From assembly GCF_000720255.1 (NCBI RefSeq), contig NZ_JOJE01000001.1, forward strand, positions 496,001-560,000: a DNA stretch of 64,000 nt, read 5' to 3'. Both the position numbers and the translations under genes were made by a program. The notes beneath the pieces were generated by a model that did not search any database, was not told the DNA's origin, and was given only the letters and a program-made list of their open reading frames with translations. Shown here one piece after another: positions 8,572 through 16,413 of this stretch. The first letter of the stretch is position 1. Each line of letters opens with the position of its first letter. The stretch is from Streptomyces griseus subsp. griseus (GTDB lineage: Bacteria; Actinomycetota; Actinomycetes; Streptomycetales; Streptomycetaceae).

Positions 8572-11274
8572 ATGACCGACCCCAACGCCATCCAGCCGAG
8601 CGCGCTCGACCAGCTCCCCGACCGGGACCCGGAGGAGACCGCCGAATGGCAGGCCTCCCTGGACGCCGTCGCCAAGGCGGCCGGGCCGCACCGTGCCGCG
8701 TACCTGATGCGCCGCACGCTGGAACGCGCCGAGGGCGCCGGCATCGCGCTGCCGAAGCTCCTCGAGACGGACTACGTCAACACCATCCCCACCTCCGCCG
8801 AGCCCGCCGTGGACGGCGACGAGGCGATGGAGGCCCGGATCACGGCCTGGAACCGCTGGAACGCGGCCGCCATGGTGACCCGGGGCAGCAAACACGGCGT
8901 CGGCGGCCACATCGCCACCTTCGCCTCCGCCGCCTGGCTCTACGAGACCGGCTTCAACCACTTCTTCAAGGGCAAGGAGGGGGACGGCTCCGGTGACCAG
9001 CTCTACATCCAGGGCCACGCCTCCCCCGGTATCTACGCCCGCGCCTTCCTCGACGGCCGGCTGAACGAGACGCACCTCGACAATTTCCGCCAGGAGGCCG
9101 GCGGCAACGGCCTGCCCTCCTACCCGCACCCGCGGCGCCTGCCCTGGCTGTGGGAGTTCCCGACGGTGTCGATGGGCCTCGGCCCGCTCTCCGCGATCTA
9201 CCAGGCGCGCTTCAACCGCTATCTGACCAACCGCGGTATCAAGGACGTCTCCGCCTCCCACGTCTGGGCCTTCCTCGGCGACGGCGAGATGGACGAGCCG
9301 GAGTCCACGGCGGCACTCGCACTCGCCTCCCGCGAGGGCCTGGACAACCTGACCTTCGTCATCAACTGCAACCTGCAGCGCCTCGACGGTCCGGTCCGCG
9401 CCAACTTCAAGATCGTGCAGGAGCTGGAGGCCCAGTTCCGCGGCGCCGGCTGGAACGTCGTCAAGAGCCTGTGGGGCTCCGCCTGGGACGAGTTGTTCCA
9501 GCTGGACACCACGGGCGCGCTGGTACGCCGCCTGCGCGAGGTACCCGACGCCCAGGTGCAGACGTACCAGACGCGCGACGCCGCCTACATCCGCGAGGAC
9601 TTCTTCGGCAAGGACCCGGCGCTCGTCGAGATGGCGAAGCTGCTGAGCGACGACAAGATCCTCGAGTGTTTCCACCTCTCCCGCGGCGGCCACGAGGCCC
9701 GCAAGGTGTACGCGGCCTACAAGGCGGCCCTGGGGCACAAGGGCGCGCCGACCGTGATCCTCGCCCAGACCGTCAAGGGCTTCACCCTCGGTGAGGGCTT
9801 CGCGTCGAAGAACGCCAACCACCAGATGAAGAAGCTGACGGTGGACGAGTTCAAGAACATGCGTGACCTTCTCGAACTCCCCATCTCCGACAGCCAGTTC
9901 GTCGACGGGGTCGTCCCCTACGGCCACCCCGGCACCGACTCCCCCGAGGTCCGCTACCTCCAGGAGCGCCGCGCGGCCCTCGGCGGCCCGGCCCCGGCCC
10001 GCCGCGTCCACCCGGTGGCCCCGCTGCCCGCCCCGGCGGAGAAGGCGTTCGCCTCCTTCGACAAGGGCTCGGGCTCCCAGAACGTCGCCACCACCATGGC
10101 CTTCGTCCGCCTCATCAAGGACCTGGTCCGCGACAAGGAGACGGGGAAGCGCTGGGTGCCGATCGTCCCCGACGAGGCGCGCACCTTCGGCATGGAGAGC
10201 CTGTTCCCCTCCCTCGGCATCTACTCGCCGAAGGGCCAGACGTACGAGCCGGTCGACCGCGACCAGCTGATGTACTACAAGGAGGCCAAGAACGGCCAGA
10301 TCCTCAACGAGGGGATCACCGAGGCCGGTTCGATGGCCGACTTCATCGCCGCGTCCACCGCGTACGCGACGCACGGCGAGGCGATGATCCCGTTCTACAT
10401 CTTCTACTCGATGTTCGGCTGGCAGCGCACGGCCGACCAGATGTGGCAGCTCGGCGACCAGCTGGGCCGCGGCTTCCTCGTCGGCGCGACGGCGGGCCGC
10501 ACCACGCTCACCGGCGAGGGCCTCCAGCACGCGGACGGCCACTCCCCCGTGATCGCCGCGACCAACCCGGCCGCGCTGACGTACGACCCGGCGTTCGCGT
10601 ACGAGGTCGCCACGATCGTCAAGGACGGCCTGCGCCGCATGTACGGCGAGGCGGCTCCGGGTGAGGACCAGAACGTCTTCTACTACCTCACCGTCTACAA
10701 CGAGCCGCTGCCGCAGCCGGCCAAACCGGCCGCCGCCGGTGTCGACGAGGGCATCGTCAAGGGTCTGTACCGCTTCAACACGGCGGAGTCGGCGGGTCTG
10801 TCGCCGGCGGCCAACTCCCCGAGGATCCAGCTCCTCGGCTCCGGTACGGCGATCCACTGGGCGCTGAAGGCGCAGCGGCTGCTCGCCGAGGAGTGGGGCG
10901 TGGCCGCGGACGTCTGGTCGGCGACCTCCTGGACGGAGCTGCGCCGTGACGCCCTGGAGGCCGACGCGGCACTCCTGCGCGGCGAGGAGCGCATCCCCTA
11001 CGTCCGTCAGGTGCTGCAGGGCGCCGAGGGCCCGGTGCTCGCGGTCTCCGACTACATGCGCCAGGTCCCCGACCAGATCGCCCAGTGGGTCGAGCAGGAC
11101 TACTCCTCCCTCGGCGCCGACGGCTTCGGCCTCTCCGACACCCGCGAGGCCGCCCGCCGCCACTTCGGCGTCGACGCGGAGTCCGTCGTCGTGGCGGCGC
11201 TGGCCCAGCTCGCCCGGCGCGGCGAGGTGCAGGCGACGTCCGTCAAGGAAGCGCGGGAGAAGTACGGCCTGTAA
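8572..11274 (+). CDS. aceE: Pyruvate dehydrogenase E1 component, homodimeric type
   Basis: The product is 900 residues, the usual size for the single-chain E1 that decarboxylates pyruvate with thiamine diphosphate and acetylates E2 lipoyl groups. The thiamine-diphosphate motif runs from GDGEMDEPES to NLTFVINCNLQRLDGPV (near residues 238-275). Also typical are GGHIATFASAAWLYE and FYIFYSMFGWQR, the transketolase-like central domain. The chosen ATG follows AGGAAGGCGG; an earlier in-frame ATG at 8536 lacks a ribosome site. It stands alone behind its own promoter region and ends in a small tandem duplication that copies the stop codon. Confidence 0.96.
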   Translation: MTDPNAIQPSALDQLPDRDPEETAEWQASLDAVAKAAGPHRAAYLMRRTLERAEGAGIALPKLLETDYVNTIPTSAEPAVDGDEAMEARITAWNRWNAAAMVTRGSKHGVGGHIATFASAAWLYETGFNHFFKGKEGDGSGDQLYIQGHASPGIYARAFLDGRLNETHLDNFRQEAGGNGLPSYPHPRRLPWLWEFPTVSMGLGPLSAIYQARFNRYLTNRGIKDVSASHVWAFLGDGEMDEPESTAALALASREGLDNLTFVINCNLQRLDGPVRANFKIVQELEAQFRGAGWNVVKSLWGSAWDELFQLDTTGALVRRLREVPDAQVQTYQTRDAAYIREDFFGKDPALVEMAKLLSDDKILECFHLSRGGHEARKVYAAYKAALGHKGAPTVILAQTVKGFTLGEGFASKNANHQMKKLTVDEFKNMRDLLELPISDSQFVDGVVPYGHPGTDSPEVRYLQERRAALGGPAPARRVHPVAPLPAPAEKAFASFDKGSGSQNVATTMAFVRLIKDLVRDKETGKRWVPIVPDEARTFGMESLFPSLGIYSPKGQTYEPVDRDQLMYYKEAKNGQILNEGITEAGSMADFIAASTAYATHGEAMIPFYIFYSMFGWQRTADQMWQLGDQLGRGFLVGATAGRTTLTGEGLQHADGHSPVIAATNPAALTYDPAFAYEVATIVKDGLRRMYGEAAPGEDQNVFYYLTVYNEPLPQPAKPAAAGVDEGIVKGLYRFNTAESAGLSPAANSPRIQLLGSGTAIHWALKAQRLLAEEWGVAADVWSATSWTELRRDALEADAALLRGEERIPYVRQVLQGAEGPVLAVSDYMRQVPDQIAQWVEQDYSSLGADGFGLSDTREAARRHFGVDAESVVVAALAQLARRGEVQATSVKEAREKYGL

Positions 11275-11297
11275 GGGCTTTACGGCCTGTAAGGGCT
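11263..11297 (+). repeat. 18-bp tandem duplication spanning the aceE stop codon
   Basis: TACGGCCTGTAAGGGCT occurs at 11263-11279 and again at 11281-11297, with one T between. The first copy supplies the last codons (YGL) and TAA of aceE; the second repeats them in the untranslated tail, in the same frame. It looks like a recent slippage event. Confidence 0.85.
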
Positions 11298-11308
11298 GAG
11301 GTGCGATG

Positions 11309-11336
11309 AAGGGGTACGGCTGCCGCCGTACCCCTT
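11309..11336 (+). terminator. Terminator of aceE
   Basis: AAGGGGTACGG pairs perfectly with CCGTACCCCTT over 11 bases around a six-base loop, 34 bases after the aceE stop. Confidence 0.8.
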
Positions 11337-11367
11337 CGTTGTCAGTGGCCCCCGGCATCATGAACCC

Positions 11368-12711
11368 ATGCGTGCCGCCCGGCTCATCAAAATGGTGCTC
11401 CTCCTGCAGTCCCGGCCCTCCATGACCGCCGCCGAGCTCGCGCGGGAGCTCGAGGTGTCGGAGCGGACCGTGACGCGTGACGCGCAGGCGTTGTCGGAGG
11501 CGGGGGTGCCGGTGTACGCGGACCGCGGGCGGGTCGGGGGGTACCGGCTGGTCGGGGGGTACCGGACGCGGCTGACCGGGCTCGCGCGCGGGGAGGCCGA
11601 GGTGCTGTTCCTGTCCGGGGTGCCGGGGGCGCTGCGGGAGATGGGGCTGGAGGACGCGGCCTCGGCGGCCCGGCTGAAGGTGTCCGCCGCGCTGCTGCCC
11701 TCCCTGCGGGACGCCCCGCGGACGGCGGCGCAGCGGTTCCATCTGGACGCGCCGGCCTGGTTCCAGGAGCCCCAGACGCCCCCGCTGCTGCCCGCGGTCG
11801 CGGACGCGGTGTGGGACGACCGGCCGATCCGCGCCCGCTACCGGCGCGGGGAGGCCGAGGTCGAGCGGGAGCTGGAGCCGTACGGGCTCGTGCTGAAGGC
11901 GGGTGTCTGGTACATGTGCGCGCGGGCCGTGGCGGAGGGGGCGGGCGGGGGTGCGGGTGCCGCCGACAGGGGCGCGGCGGGCACGACGGGCTCGGGCGCG
12001 CCGGGCACGACGGGCTCGGGCGCGGCACGCTCGGGTACCGCAGGCACGGGTACGGCGGGCGCGAGTGCAGCGGGCTGGGATGCGACGGGCGCGCGTGCGG
12101 CCGGCTCCGGCGCGGCGGACGCGGGTGCGGCGGGCCCGGGCGCGGCCGGCTCGGGTACCGCAGGCACGGGTACGGCGGGCGCGAGTGCAGCGGGCTGGGA
12201 TGCGACGGGCACGGGTGCGGCCGGCTCCGGCGCGGCCGACTCCGGTGCGGTGGGCTCGGTGGGCGGGGGTGCGGGTGCGGTGGGCGTGGGTTCCTTTCGG
12301 ATGTACCGGATCGACCGGTTCGTCGCCGTGGAGGCGCTGGAAGGCCTGGCGGGCCTGGACAGGCGGTTCGAGCGGGACCAGGACTTCGATCTGCCGGTGT
12401 TCTGGGCCGAGCAGGCCGAGCGGTTCGCGCGGTCGATCATGCGGGCCGAGGTCGTCGTACGGCTCTCGGCGACCGGCGTGGACCGGCTGCCGTACGTCGT
12501 CGATCCGGTGGCCGCGCGGGACGCCCTCGCGGTCGCGGAGGAGGCCGACGCGCAGGGGTGGGTGACGGTGACGCTGGGGGTGGAGTCGGAGGAGGTGGCC
12601 CACACGCAGCTCACGGCGCTGGGGCCGGAGGCCGAGGTGCTCGCCCCGCGGACGCTGCGCCGGCGGTTCGCCGAGGACGCGCAGCGGCTCGCGCGGGCGT
12701 ATGGCATGTGA
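11368..12711 (+). CDS. WYL-domain (YafY-type) transcriptional regulator with a low-complexity insertion
   Basis: Residues 1-60 form a DeoR-like winged helix (LIKMVLLLQSRPSMTAAELA, ELEVSERTVTRDAQALSEAG). The WYL ligand domain starts near residue 140 (IRARYRRGEAEVERELEPYG, VLKAGVWYMCARA). It is interrupted at about residues 190-308 by a Gly/Ala/Thr/Ser-rich stretch, then resumes with FRMYRIDRFVAVEALEG and the C-terminal WCX part. Relatives are about 320 residues, so the insert adds about 120. At DNA level it contains two 120-bp repeats. WYL proteins usually sense nucleotides or single-stranded nucleic acid; the target here is unknown. The start at 11368 has no strong ribosome site. Confidence 0.85.
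   Translation: MRAARLIKMVLLLQSRPSMTAAELARELEVSERTVTRDAQALSEAGVPVYADRGRVGGYRLVGGYRTRLTGLARGEAEVLFLSGVPGALREMGLEDAASAARLKVSAALLPSLRDAPRTAAQRFHLDAPAWFQEPQTPPLLPAVADAVWDDRPIRARYRRGEAEVERELEPYGLVLKAGVWYMCARAVAEGAGGGAGAADRGAAGTTGSGAPGTTGSGAARSGTAGTGTAGASAAGWDATGARAAGSGAADAGAAGPGAAGSGTAGTGTAGASAAGWDATGTGAAGSGAADSGAVGSVGGGAGAVGVGSFRMYRIDRFVAVEALEGLAGLDRRFERDQDFDLPVFWAEQAERFARSIMRAEVVVRLSATGVDRLPYVVDPVAARDALAVAEEADAQGWVTVTLGVESEEVAHTQLTALGPEAEVLAPRTLRRRFAEDAQRLARAYGM
12031..12270 (+). repeat. 120-bp direct repeat (two copies) inside the WYL regulator gene
   Basis: Bases 12031-12150 and 12151-12270 repeat in register. The first 60 bases of the two copies are identical and the rest differ at a handful of positions. 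Each unit encodes 40 residues including GTGTAGASAAGWDATG, so the reading frame is kept. The surrounding insert is made of shorter imperfect GGC-rich units. Confidence 0.9.
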
Positions 12712-12768
12712 CAATCCCGTGCACTCCGGGGTGCGCCCCACCCCCGGAAGTCCGATGCTTGACCCGTG

Positions 12769-13287
12769 ATGGACGAGACGGAGTTCTGGGAGCTGGTGGA
12801 CGCGAGCCGTGAGGCCGCCGAGGGCGACCCGGAGGATCAGGCCGACCTGCTCGTGGAGCGGCTGCTCCAGCTGGACCCCGAGTCGATCCTGGACTTCGCC
12901 CGTCACTTCGAGGCCCGCTACAACCGGGGCTACACCTGGGACCTGTGGGGCGCGGCGTGGGTGCTGCTGGACGGGGCCAGCGACGACGCCTTCGACTTCT
13001 TCCGCTGCTGGCTGATCGGCCAGGGCCGCGAGGTGTACGAGGGTGCCGTGCACGATCCGGACTCGCTGGCCGACCTGCTGGACGACTTCGACGAGGACGT
13101 CGACGGCGACGGTGAGGAGCTGGGCTACGCGGCGGACGAGGCGTACGAGCAGCTCACCGGTACCGTGGCGCCCGATCTGGGCATCCCGCCCGCGGCCCCG
13201 GAGCCCGAGGGCGCACCCCTCGACTTCGAGAACGAACGGGCACTGGCCGAGCGCTACCCCAAGCTTTGGGACCGCTTCCGGGATTGA
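12769..13287 (+). CDS. DUF4240 domain protein
   Basis: This 172-residue acidic protein carries the DUF4240 signature: MDETEFWELVDASREAAEGD, RHFEARYNRGYTWDLWGAAW and FDFFRCWLIGQGREVYEGAV. The following DPDSLADLLDD and the end PKLWDRFRD are also typical. A GTG directly before the ATG (12766) is an alternative start. Proteins of this group are cytoplasmic and of unknown function; some sit in polymorphic-toxin and immunity settings, which is not evident here. It follows the WYL gene by 57 bases on the same strand. Confidence 0.8.
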   Translation: MDETEFWELVDASREAAEGDPEDQADLLVERLLQLDPESILDFARHFEARYNRGYTWDLWGAAWVLLDGASDDAFDFFRCWLIGQGREVYEGAVHDPDSLADLLDDFDEDVDGDGEELGYAADEAYEQLTGTVAPDLGIPPAAPEPEGAPLDFENERALAERYPKLWDRFRD

Positions 13288-13300
13288 GCCGCTCGGTTCC

Positions 13301-13540
13301 TCATGCCTCGGCGCGCCTGCGGACGGTGTCCGAGGGGATGTAGGCCTGTGCCTGGTCCGCCCTGACCGCGTGGTGCATCGGCGCGGCGTTGGCCTGGTCG
13401 AGGGCGGACGCGGTGACCGCGGCGGGGCCGAGGACGACCGTCGCGACGGCGCAGATCACCGCCCAGGGCCCGCGGGCGGTCCCTGGCCGGCGGGCCGCCT
13501 TCTCCGTCGCGTTCGTGGTGTGCGTACGGCTGTCGCTCAT
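13301..13540 (-). CDS. Small single-pass membrane or secreted protein, function unknown
   Basis: The product is 79 residues with a basic N-terminus, one hydrophobic segment at about residues 26-48 (WAVICAVATVVLGPAAVTAS) and a short polar tail. GGAGGGCGGGG directly precedes ATG 13540, which makes translation likely. The segment could be an anchor or an uncleaved signal. No family was recognised. It converges on the DUF4240 gene with only 13 bases between stops. Confidence 0.6.
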   Translation of the reverse strand: MSDSRTHTTNATEKAARRPGTARGPWAVICAVATVVLGPAAVTASALDQANAAPMHHAVRADQAQAYIPSDTVRRRAEA

Positions 13541-13613
13541 GGTCCCCGCCCTCCGGTCGGTCTGTGTTGTCCATGACCGTAGGGCGCGAGGATCGGAGGA
13601 GCCTGCGTGCCGC

Positions 13614-14438
13614 CTATGGCGTCGCTGTGGACGTCCTGCCCTGGAGTCGGGCCGCCTTCTCCCTGATCTCCGGGAGGCGGGCCGCCAGAGCGGCGCCCGG
13701 GCAGCTCGTCATGTAGCCGTCCTTGTGACCGGCCAGGGCGGGGAGGGTGGCGGCGCGTCCGGCGGCGTAGCGGCTGCCGCTGTTGCTCGAGGTGAGGCGG
13801 ACGCGGGTGCGGGGGTCGATGTCGGCGGGTCCCAGTTTCCAGGCGGCCACCGCGGCGATCGCGTCGGTCATCCTCCGGGGGACGGGGATGCCGGCCGTGA
13901 AGGTGCCGATCGCGGCGATGCCCACGGTGCGGTGGTTGAAGCCCTGGGTGTGGGCGCCGGTGACGGCGCGGTCGACGCCGCCGGCGCGGCCCTCGTAGAT
14001 CGTGCCGCAGCGGTCGACGAGGAAGTTGTAGCCGATGTCGTCCCAGTCGCGGGCGCCGGTCTGGCCCGTGTAGAGGTCGCGGATGATGCGCGGGACGTCG
14101 GCGCAGTCGTAGCCGTTGGGCGAGTCGGTGTGGTGGACGAAGACGGCGACGATCTCGTCGTCGTAGCGCGGGGGCGGCTGGGGGCGGGCGGCATCGCCCA
14201 GCCAGGCCGTGCGGGGCACGATGGGCGGTTTCGCTGCCGGGTGGGGGGCGGCCGCGCGGGCCGGGCGTGGGCGGGCGGTCACCGTGGCCGTCACCGCGCG
14301 GTCGACGCCGTCGGCGCACAGCACCAGCGCGGCGACGGCGGCGAGGCCGGGCAGGCAGCCCAGGAGCACCAGCGCCGGGGCCGGTATGCGGCCCGGACGC
14401 CGTCTGTGTGCCCCGCGCGTTCTTCGGAGGACACGCAT
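13614..14438 (-). CDS. Membrane-anchored or secreted peptidoglycan-recognition N-acetylmuramoyl-L-alanine amidase
   Basis: This 274-residue protein has an Arg-rich start and a hydrophobic segment (about residues 20-45), then a PGRP/Amidase_2 domain. Motifs visible are PPIVPRTAWLGD, VAVFVHHTDSPNGYDC, DIGYNFLVDRCGTIYEGRAG, GFNHRTVGIAAIGTF and AGHKDGYMTSCPG. The zinc ligands expected of an active amidase are all present (His in HHT, His in GHKD, Cys in SCPG), so it should cut the lactyl-Ala bond of cell-wall peptidoglycan outside the cell. ATG 14438 was chosen; the frame stays open upstream without a ribosome site. It is divergent from the MarP-like protease. Confidence 0.88.
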   Translation of the reverse strand: MRVLRRTRGAHRRRPGRIPAPALVLLGCLPGLAAVAALVLCADGVDRAVTATVTARPRPARAAAPHPAAKPPIVPRTAWLGDAARPQPPPRYDDEIVAVFVHHTDSPNGYDCADVPRIIRDLYTGQTGARDWDDIGYNFLVDRCGTIYEGRAGGVDRAVTGAHTQGFNHRTVGIAAIGTFTAGIPVPRRMTDAIAAVAAWKLGPADIDPRTRVRLTSSNSGSRYAAGRAATLPALAGHKDGYMTSCPGAALAARLPEIREKAARLQGRTSTATP

Positions 14439-14536
14439 GGTCCCACTGTCGGTCCGATCCGCCGCGCCCGCGATGTGTGCTGTGCCACCCGGTGGAACCA
14501 AAGTCCTGGTCCGCGACGTTTTTCGAGGTACACGCA

Positions 14537-14563
14537 CGCGTGGCGGGTTCCGGTCGCCACGCG
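14537..14563. promoter_or_regulatory. Inverted repeat in the amidase/protease divergent promoter region
   Basis: CGCGTGGCG and CGCCACGCG form perfect nine-base arms around nine bases; a further half copy GCGCGTGG follows. It lies midway between the divergent starts at 14438 and 14626 and could be an operator serving both genes, or a transcript hairpin. Confidence 0.4.
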
Positions 14564-14625
14564 CGCGTGGCTGATCACTGGGCCTCTCCCCCACGTATGA
14601 AGGGGTCCTAGAGAAAGGCGGCTCC

Positions 14626-15810
14626 GTGGACCTGCTCGACATCCTGCTGTTGCTGGTGATCCTGGCGTACGCGGGCTCCGGCTACCGGCGCGGACTGGTG
14701 GCGGGCTGTGTCTCGCTCGCGGGGTTCGTGGGCGGCGCGGCGGTCGGCGTGTGGATCCTGCCGTGGATGATGGATCTGGTCACCCCCGGGACGACGGCGG
14801 CGACGGTGACGGCGGTGCTCACCGTGCTGGTCCCGGCGGCGGTCGGGCACGAGCTCGCGGGTCGGCTGGCGCTGCGGCTGCGGCGCGAGCTGGACCGGGG
14901 CCCGCTGCGGGTGGCCGACGGCGTCGGCGGGGCCGCGGCGAACGCGGTCGCCGTGCTCATCGTGGCGTGGGTGGCCGCGAGCGTGCTGGGCGCGTCCTCG
15001 TCGCCGCTGGTGACGTCCGCGATCCGGGACTCGAAACTGCTCGGGGCCGTGCAGGACGCGATGCCGGACACGACGCCGTCGTGGTTCTCCGACGCCACGT
15101 CCGCGCTCGCGCAGGCGGGTTTCCCGCAGGTCTTCAACCCGTTCGAGAACGAGTCGACCGCCGAGGTCGCCAAGCCCACCGGAGACAGCGTCACGGCGAG
15201 CGCCACGAACGCCGCCAAGCTGAGCACGGTGAAGATCGAGGGCGTCTCCGGCGACCAGGGCCGCGAGGGCAGCGGCTTCGTGTACGCCCCCCAGCACGTG
15301 ATGACCAACGCCCACGTGGTGGCCGGCATCGACCGGCCGACCGTGCGCGTGGGGGGCGTAGGGCGGTCGTACGAGGCCCGGGTCGTGCTGTTCGACCCGA
15401 ACAAGGACGTGGCCGTGCTGTACGTCCCCGAGCTGCGCGCGCCCGTGCTGCGGTTCCAGGGGGAGGCCAAGCGCGGCGACCAGGCGGTGGTGGCGGGCTA
15501 TCCGCAGGACGGCGACCTGAATCTGCAGGCGGCCACGGTCGCGGTCCGGGTGAACGCGACCGGCCAGAACATCTACAACGACGCGACGGTGACCCGTCAG
15601 ATCTACTCGATCCGCTCCACCGTCCGCCCCGGCAACTCCGGCGGCCCGCTGCTGACCACCGACGGCCGTGTCTTCGGTGTCGTCTTCGCCCGCTCCACGT
15701 CCGACAACGAGACGGGCTACGTCCTGACGGTGGACGAGGTCGCCCCCGACGCCGAGCGGGCGGCGGACGCGACGGCGCCGGTGGACACGGGCCGGCTGAT
15801 CACGTCGTGA
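14626..15810 (+). CDS. MarP-like membrane serine protease (CvpA domain plus chymotrypsin-fold domain)
   Basis: The 394-residue protein has an N-terminal CvpA-type region with about four membrane helices (residues 1-125, from LLDILLLLVILAYAGSGYRR). A periplasm-side trypsin-like domain follows. The triad is visible: His230 in MTNAHVV, Asp261 in NKDVAVLYV and Ser338 in RPGNSGGPLL. This architecture is that of mycobacterial MarP, needed for acid resistance. GTG 14626 lies behind GAGAAAGGCGG. It is divergent from a peptidoglycan amidase gene. MarP is reported to activate a peptidoglycan hydrolase, so a link between the two neighbours is worth testing. Confidence 0.9.
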   Translation: MDLLDILLLLVILAYAGSGYRRGLVAGCVSLAGFVGGAAVGVWILPWMMDLVTPGTTAATVTAVLTVLVPAAVGHELAGRLALRLRRELDRGPLRVADGVGGAAANAVAVLIVAWVAASVLGASSSPLVTSAIRDSKLLGAVQDAMPDTTPSWFSDATSALAQAGFPQVFNPFENESTAEVAKPTGDSVTASATNAAKLSTVKIEGVSGDQGREGSGFVYAPQHVMTNAHVVAGIDRPTVRVGGVGRSYEARVVLFDPNKDVAVLYVPELRAPVLRFQGEAKRGDQAVVAGYPQDGDLNLQAATVAVRVNATGQNIYNDATVTRQIYSIRSTVRPGNSGGPLLTTDGRVFGVVFARSTSDNETGYVLTVDEVAPDAERAADATAPVDTGRLITS

Positions 15811-15825
15811 CGGAGTCCGGACGCC

Positions 15826-16326
15826 TCAGAGCAGGGACCGGCCCATGAGCACGTCGTCGACGTACTCGCCGGCCAGGAGGAACTCCCCCGGCAGGACGCC
15901 CTCCACCACGAAGCCCTCGGCCGCGTAGAGCCTGCGGGCCGGGGTGTTGTGGCCGAGGACGCGCAGCGTGAGGCGGCGGGCGCCGCGCCGACGGGACTCC
16001 TCGACGGCCGCGCGGATGAGCGCCCGTCCGACGCCGCGGCCGCGGGCCTCCTCGGCGACGACGAGGCCCTGGATCTGGCGGACGTGCGCGTTGACGGCGA
16101 GCCCCGTGGGGAACGCCAGCCGTACGTAGCCGACGAGACGGTCGTCGACCTCGGCGACCAGGTAGTCGTCGGGGGCGTGGCGGTCGTCGAAGAAGGGCGG
16201 GTACGGCGGCTGGGGCTCGGGCATGACCGCGTGCAGCGGGGACCAGGCGGCGCGGTCCAGCGAGGCGAGCGGTTCTTCGTCGGCGGGGCGCGCGACGCGT
16301 ATGCGAGGTTCGGCGGGCTCGGGCAT
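15826..16326 (-). CDS. GNAT-family N-acetyltransferase
   Basis: The 166-residue single-domain acetyltransferase has the GNAT acetyl-CoA loop as VVAEEARGRGVGRALIRAA and the C-terminal core as TLRVLGHNTPARRLYAAEGF. The last two motifs (RVLGHN, RRLYAAEGFVVEG) resemble RimI/YkkB-type enzymes, but the acceptor cannot be told. ATG 16326 is used; GTG 16332 is an alternative. It converges on the protease gene, with stops 15 bases apart. Confidence 0.85.
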   Translation of the reverse strand: MPEPAEPRIRVARPADEEPLASLDRAAWSPLHAVMPEPQPPYPPFFDDRHAPDDYLVAEVDDRLVGYVRLAFPTGLAVNAHVRQIQGLVVAEEARGRGVGRALIRAAVEESRRRGARRLTLRVLGHNTPARRLYAAEGFVVEGVLPGEFLLAGEYVDDVLMGRSLL

Positions 16327-16413
16327 GGGGGTCACTGTAGGCCGCGCGGCCGGAGCGACCCACGGAGTTTCGGGCGGGCCGCGGGGGGTGGGGTGTGCGG
16401 GCAGGATAGGGGC

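Noticed and set aside
11368..12711. Frameshift or pseudogene call for the WYL regulator because of its odd middle
   Set aside because: The insert keeps the frame and the WYL/WCX parts continue intact after it.
8452..13053. A 1533-codon minus-strand open frame across aceE and the WYL regulator
   Set aside because: It is the antisense shadow of genes with clear catalytic and DNA-binding motifs, and its product shows no recognisable fold.
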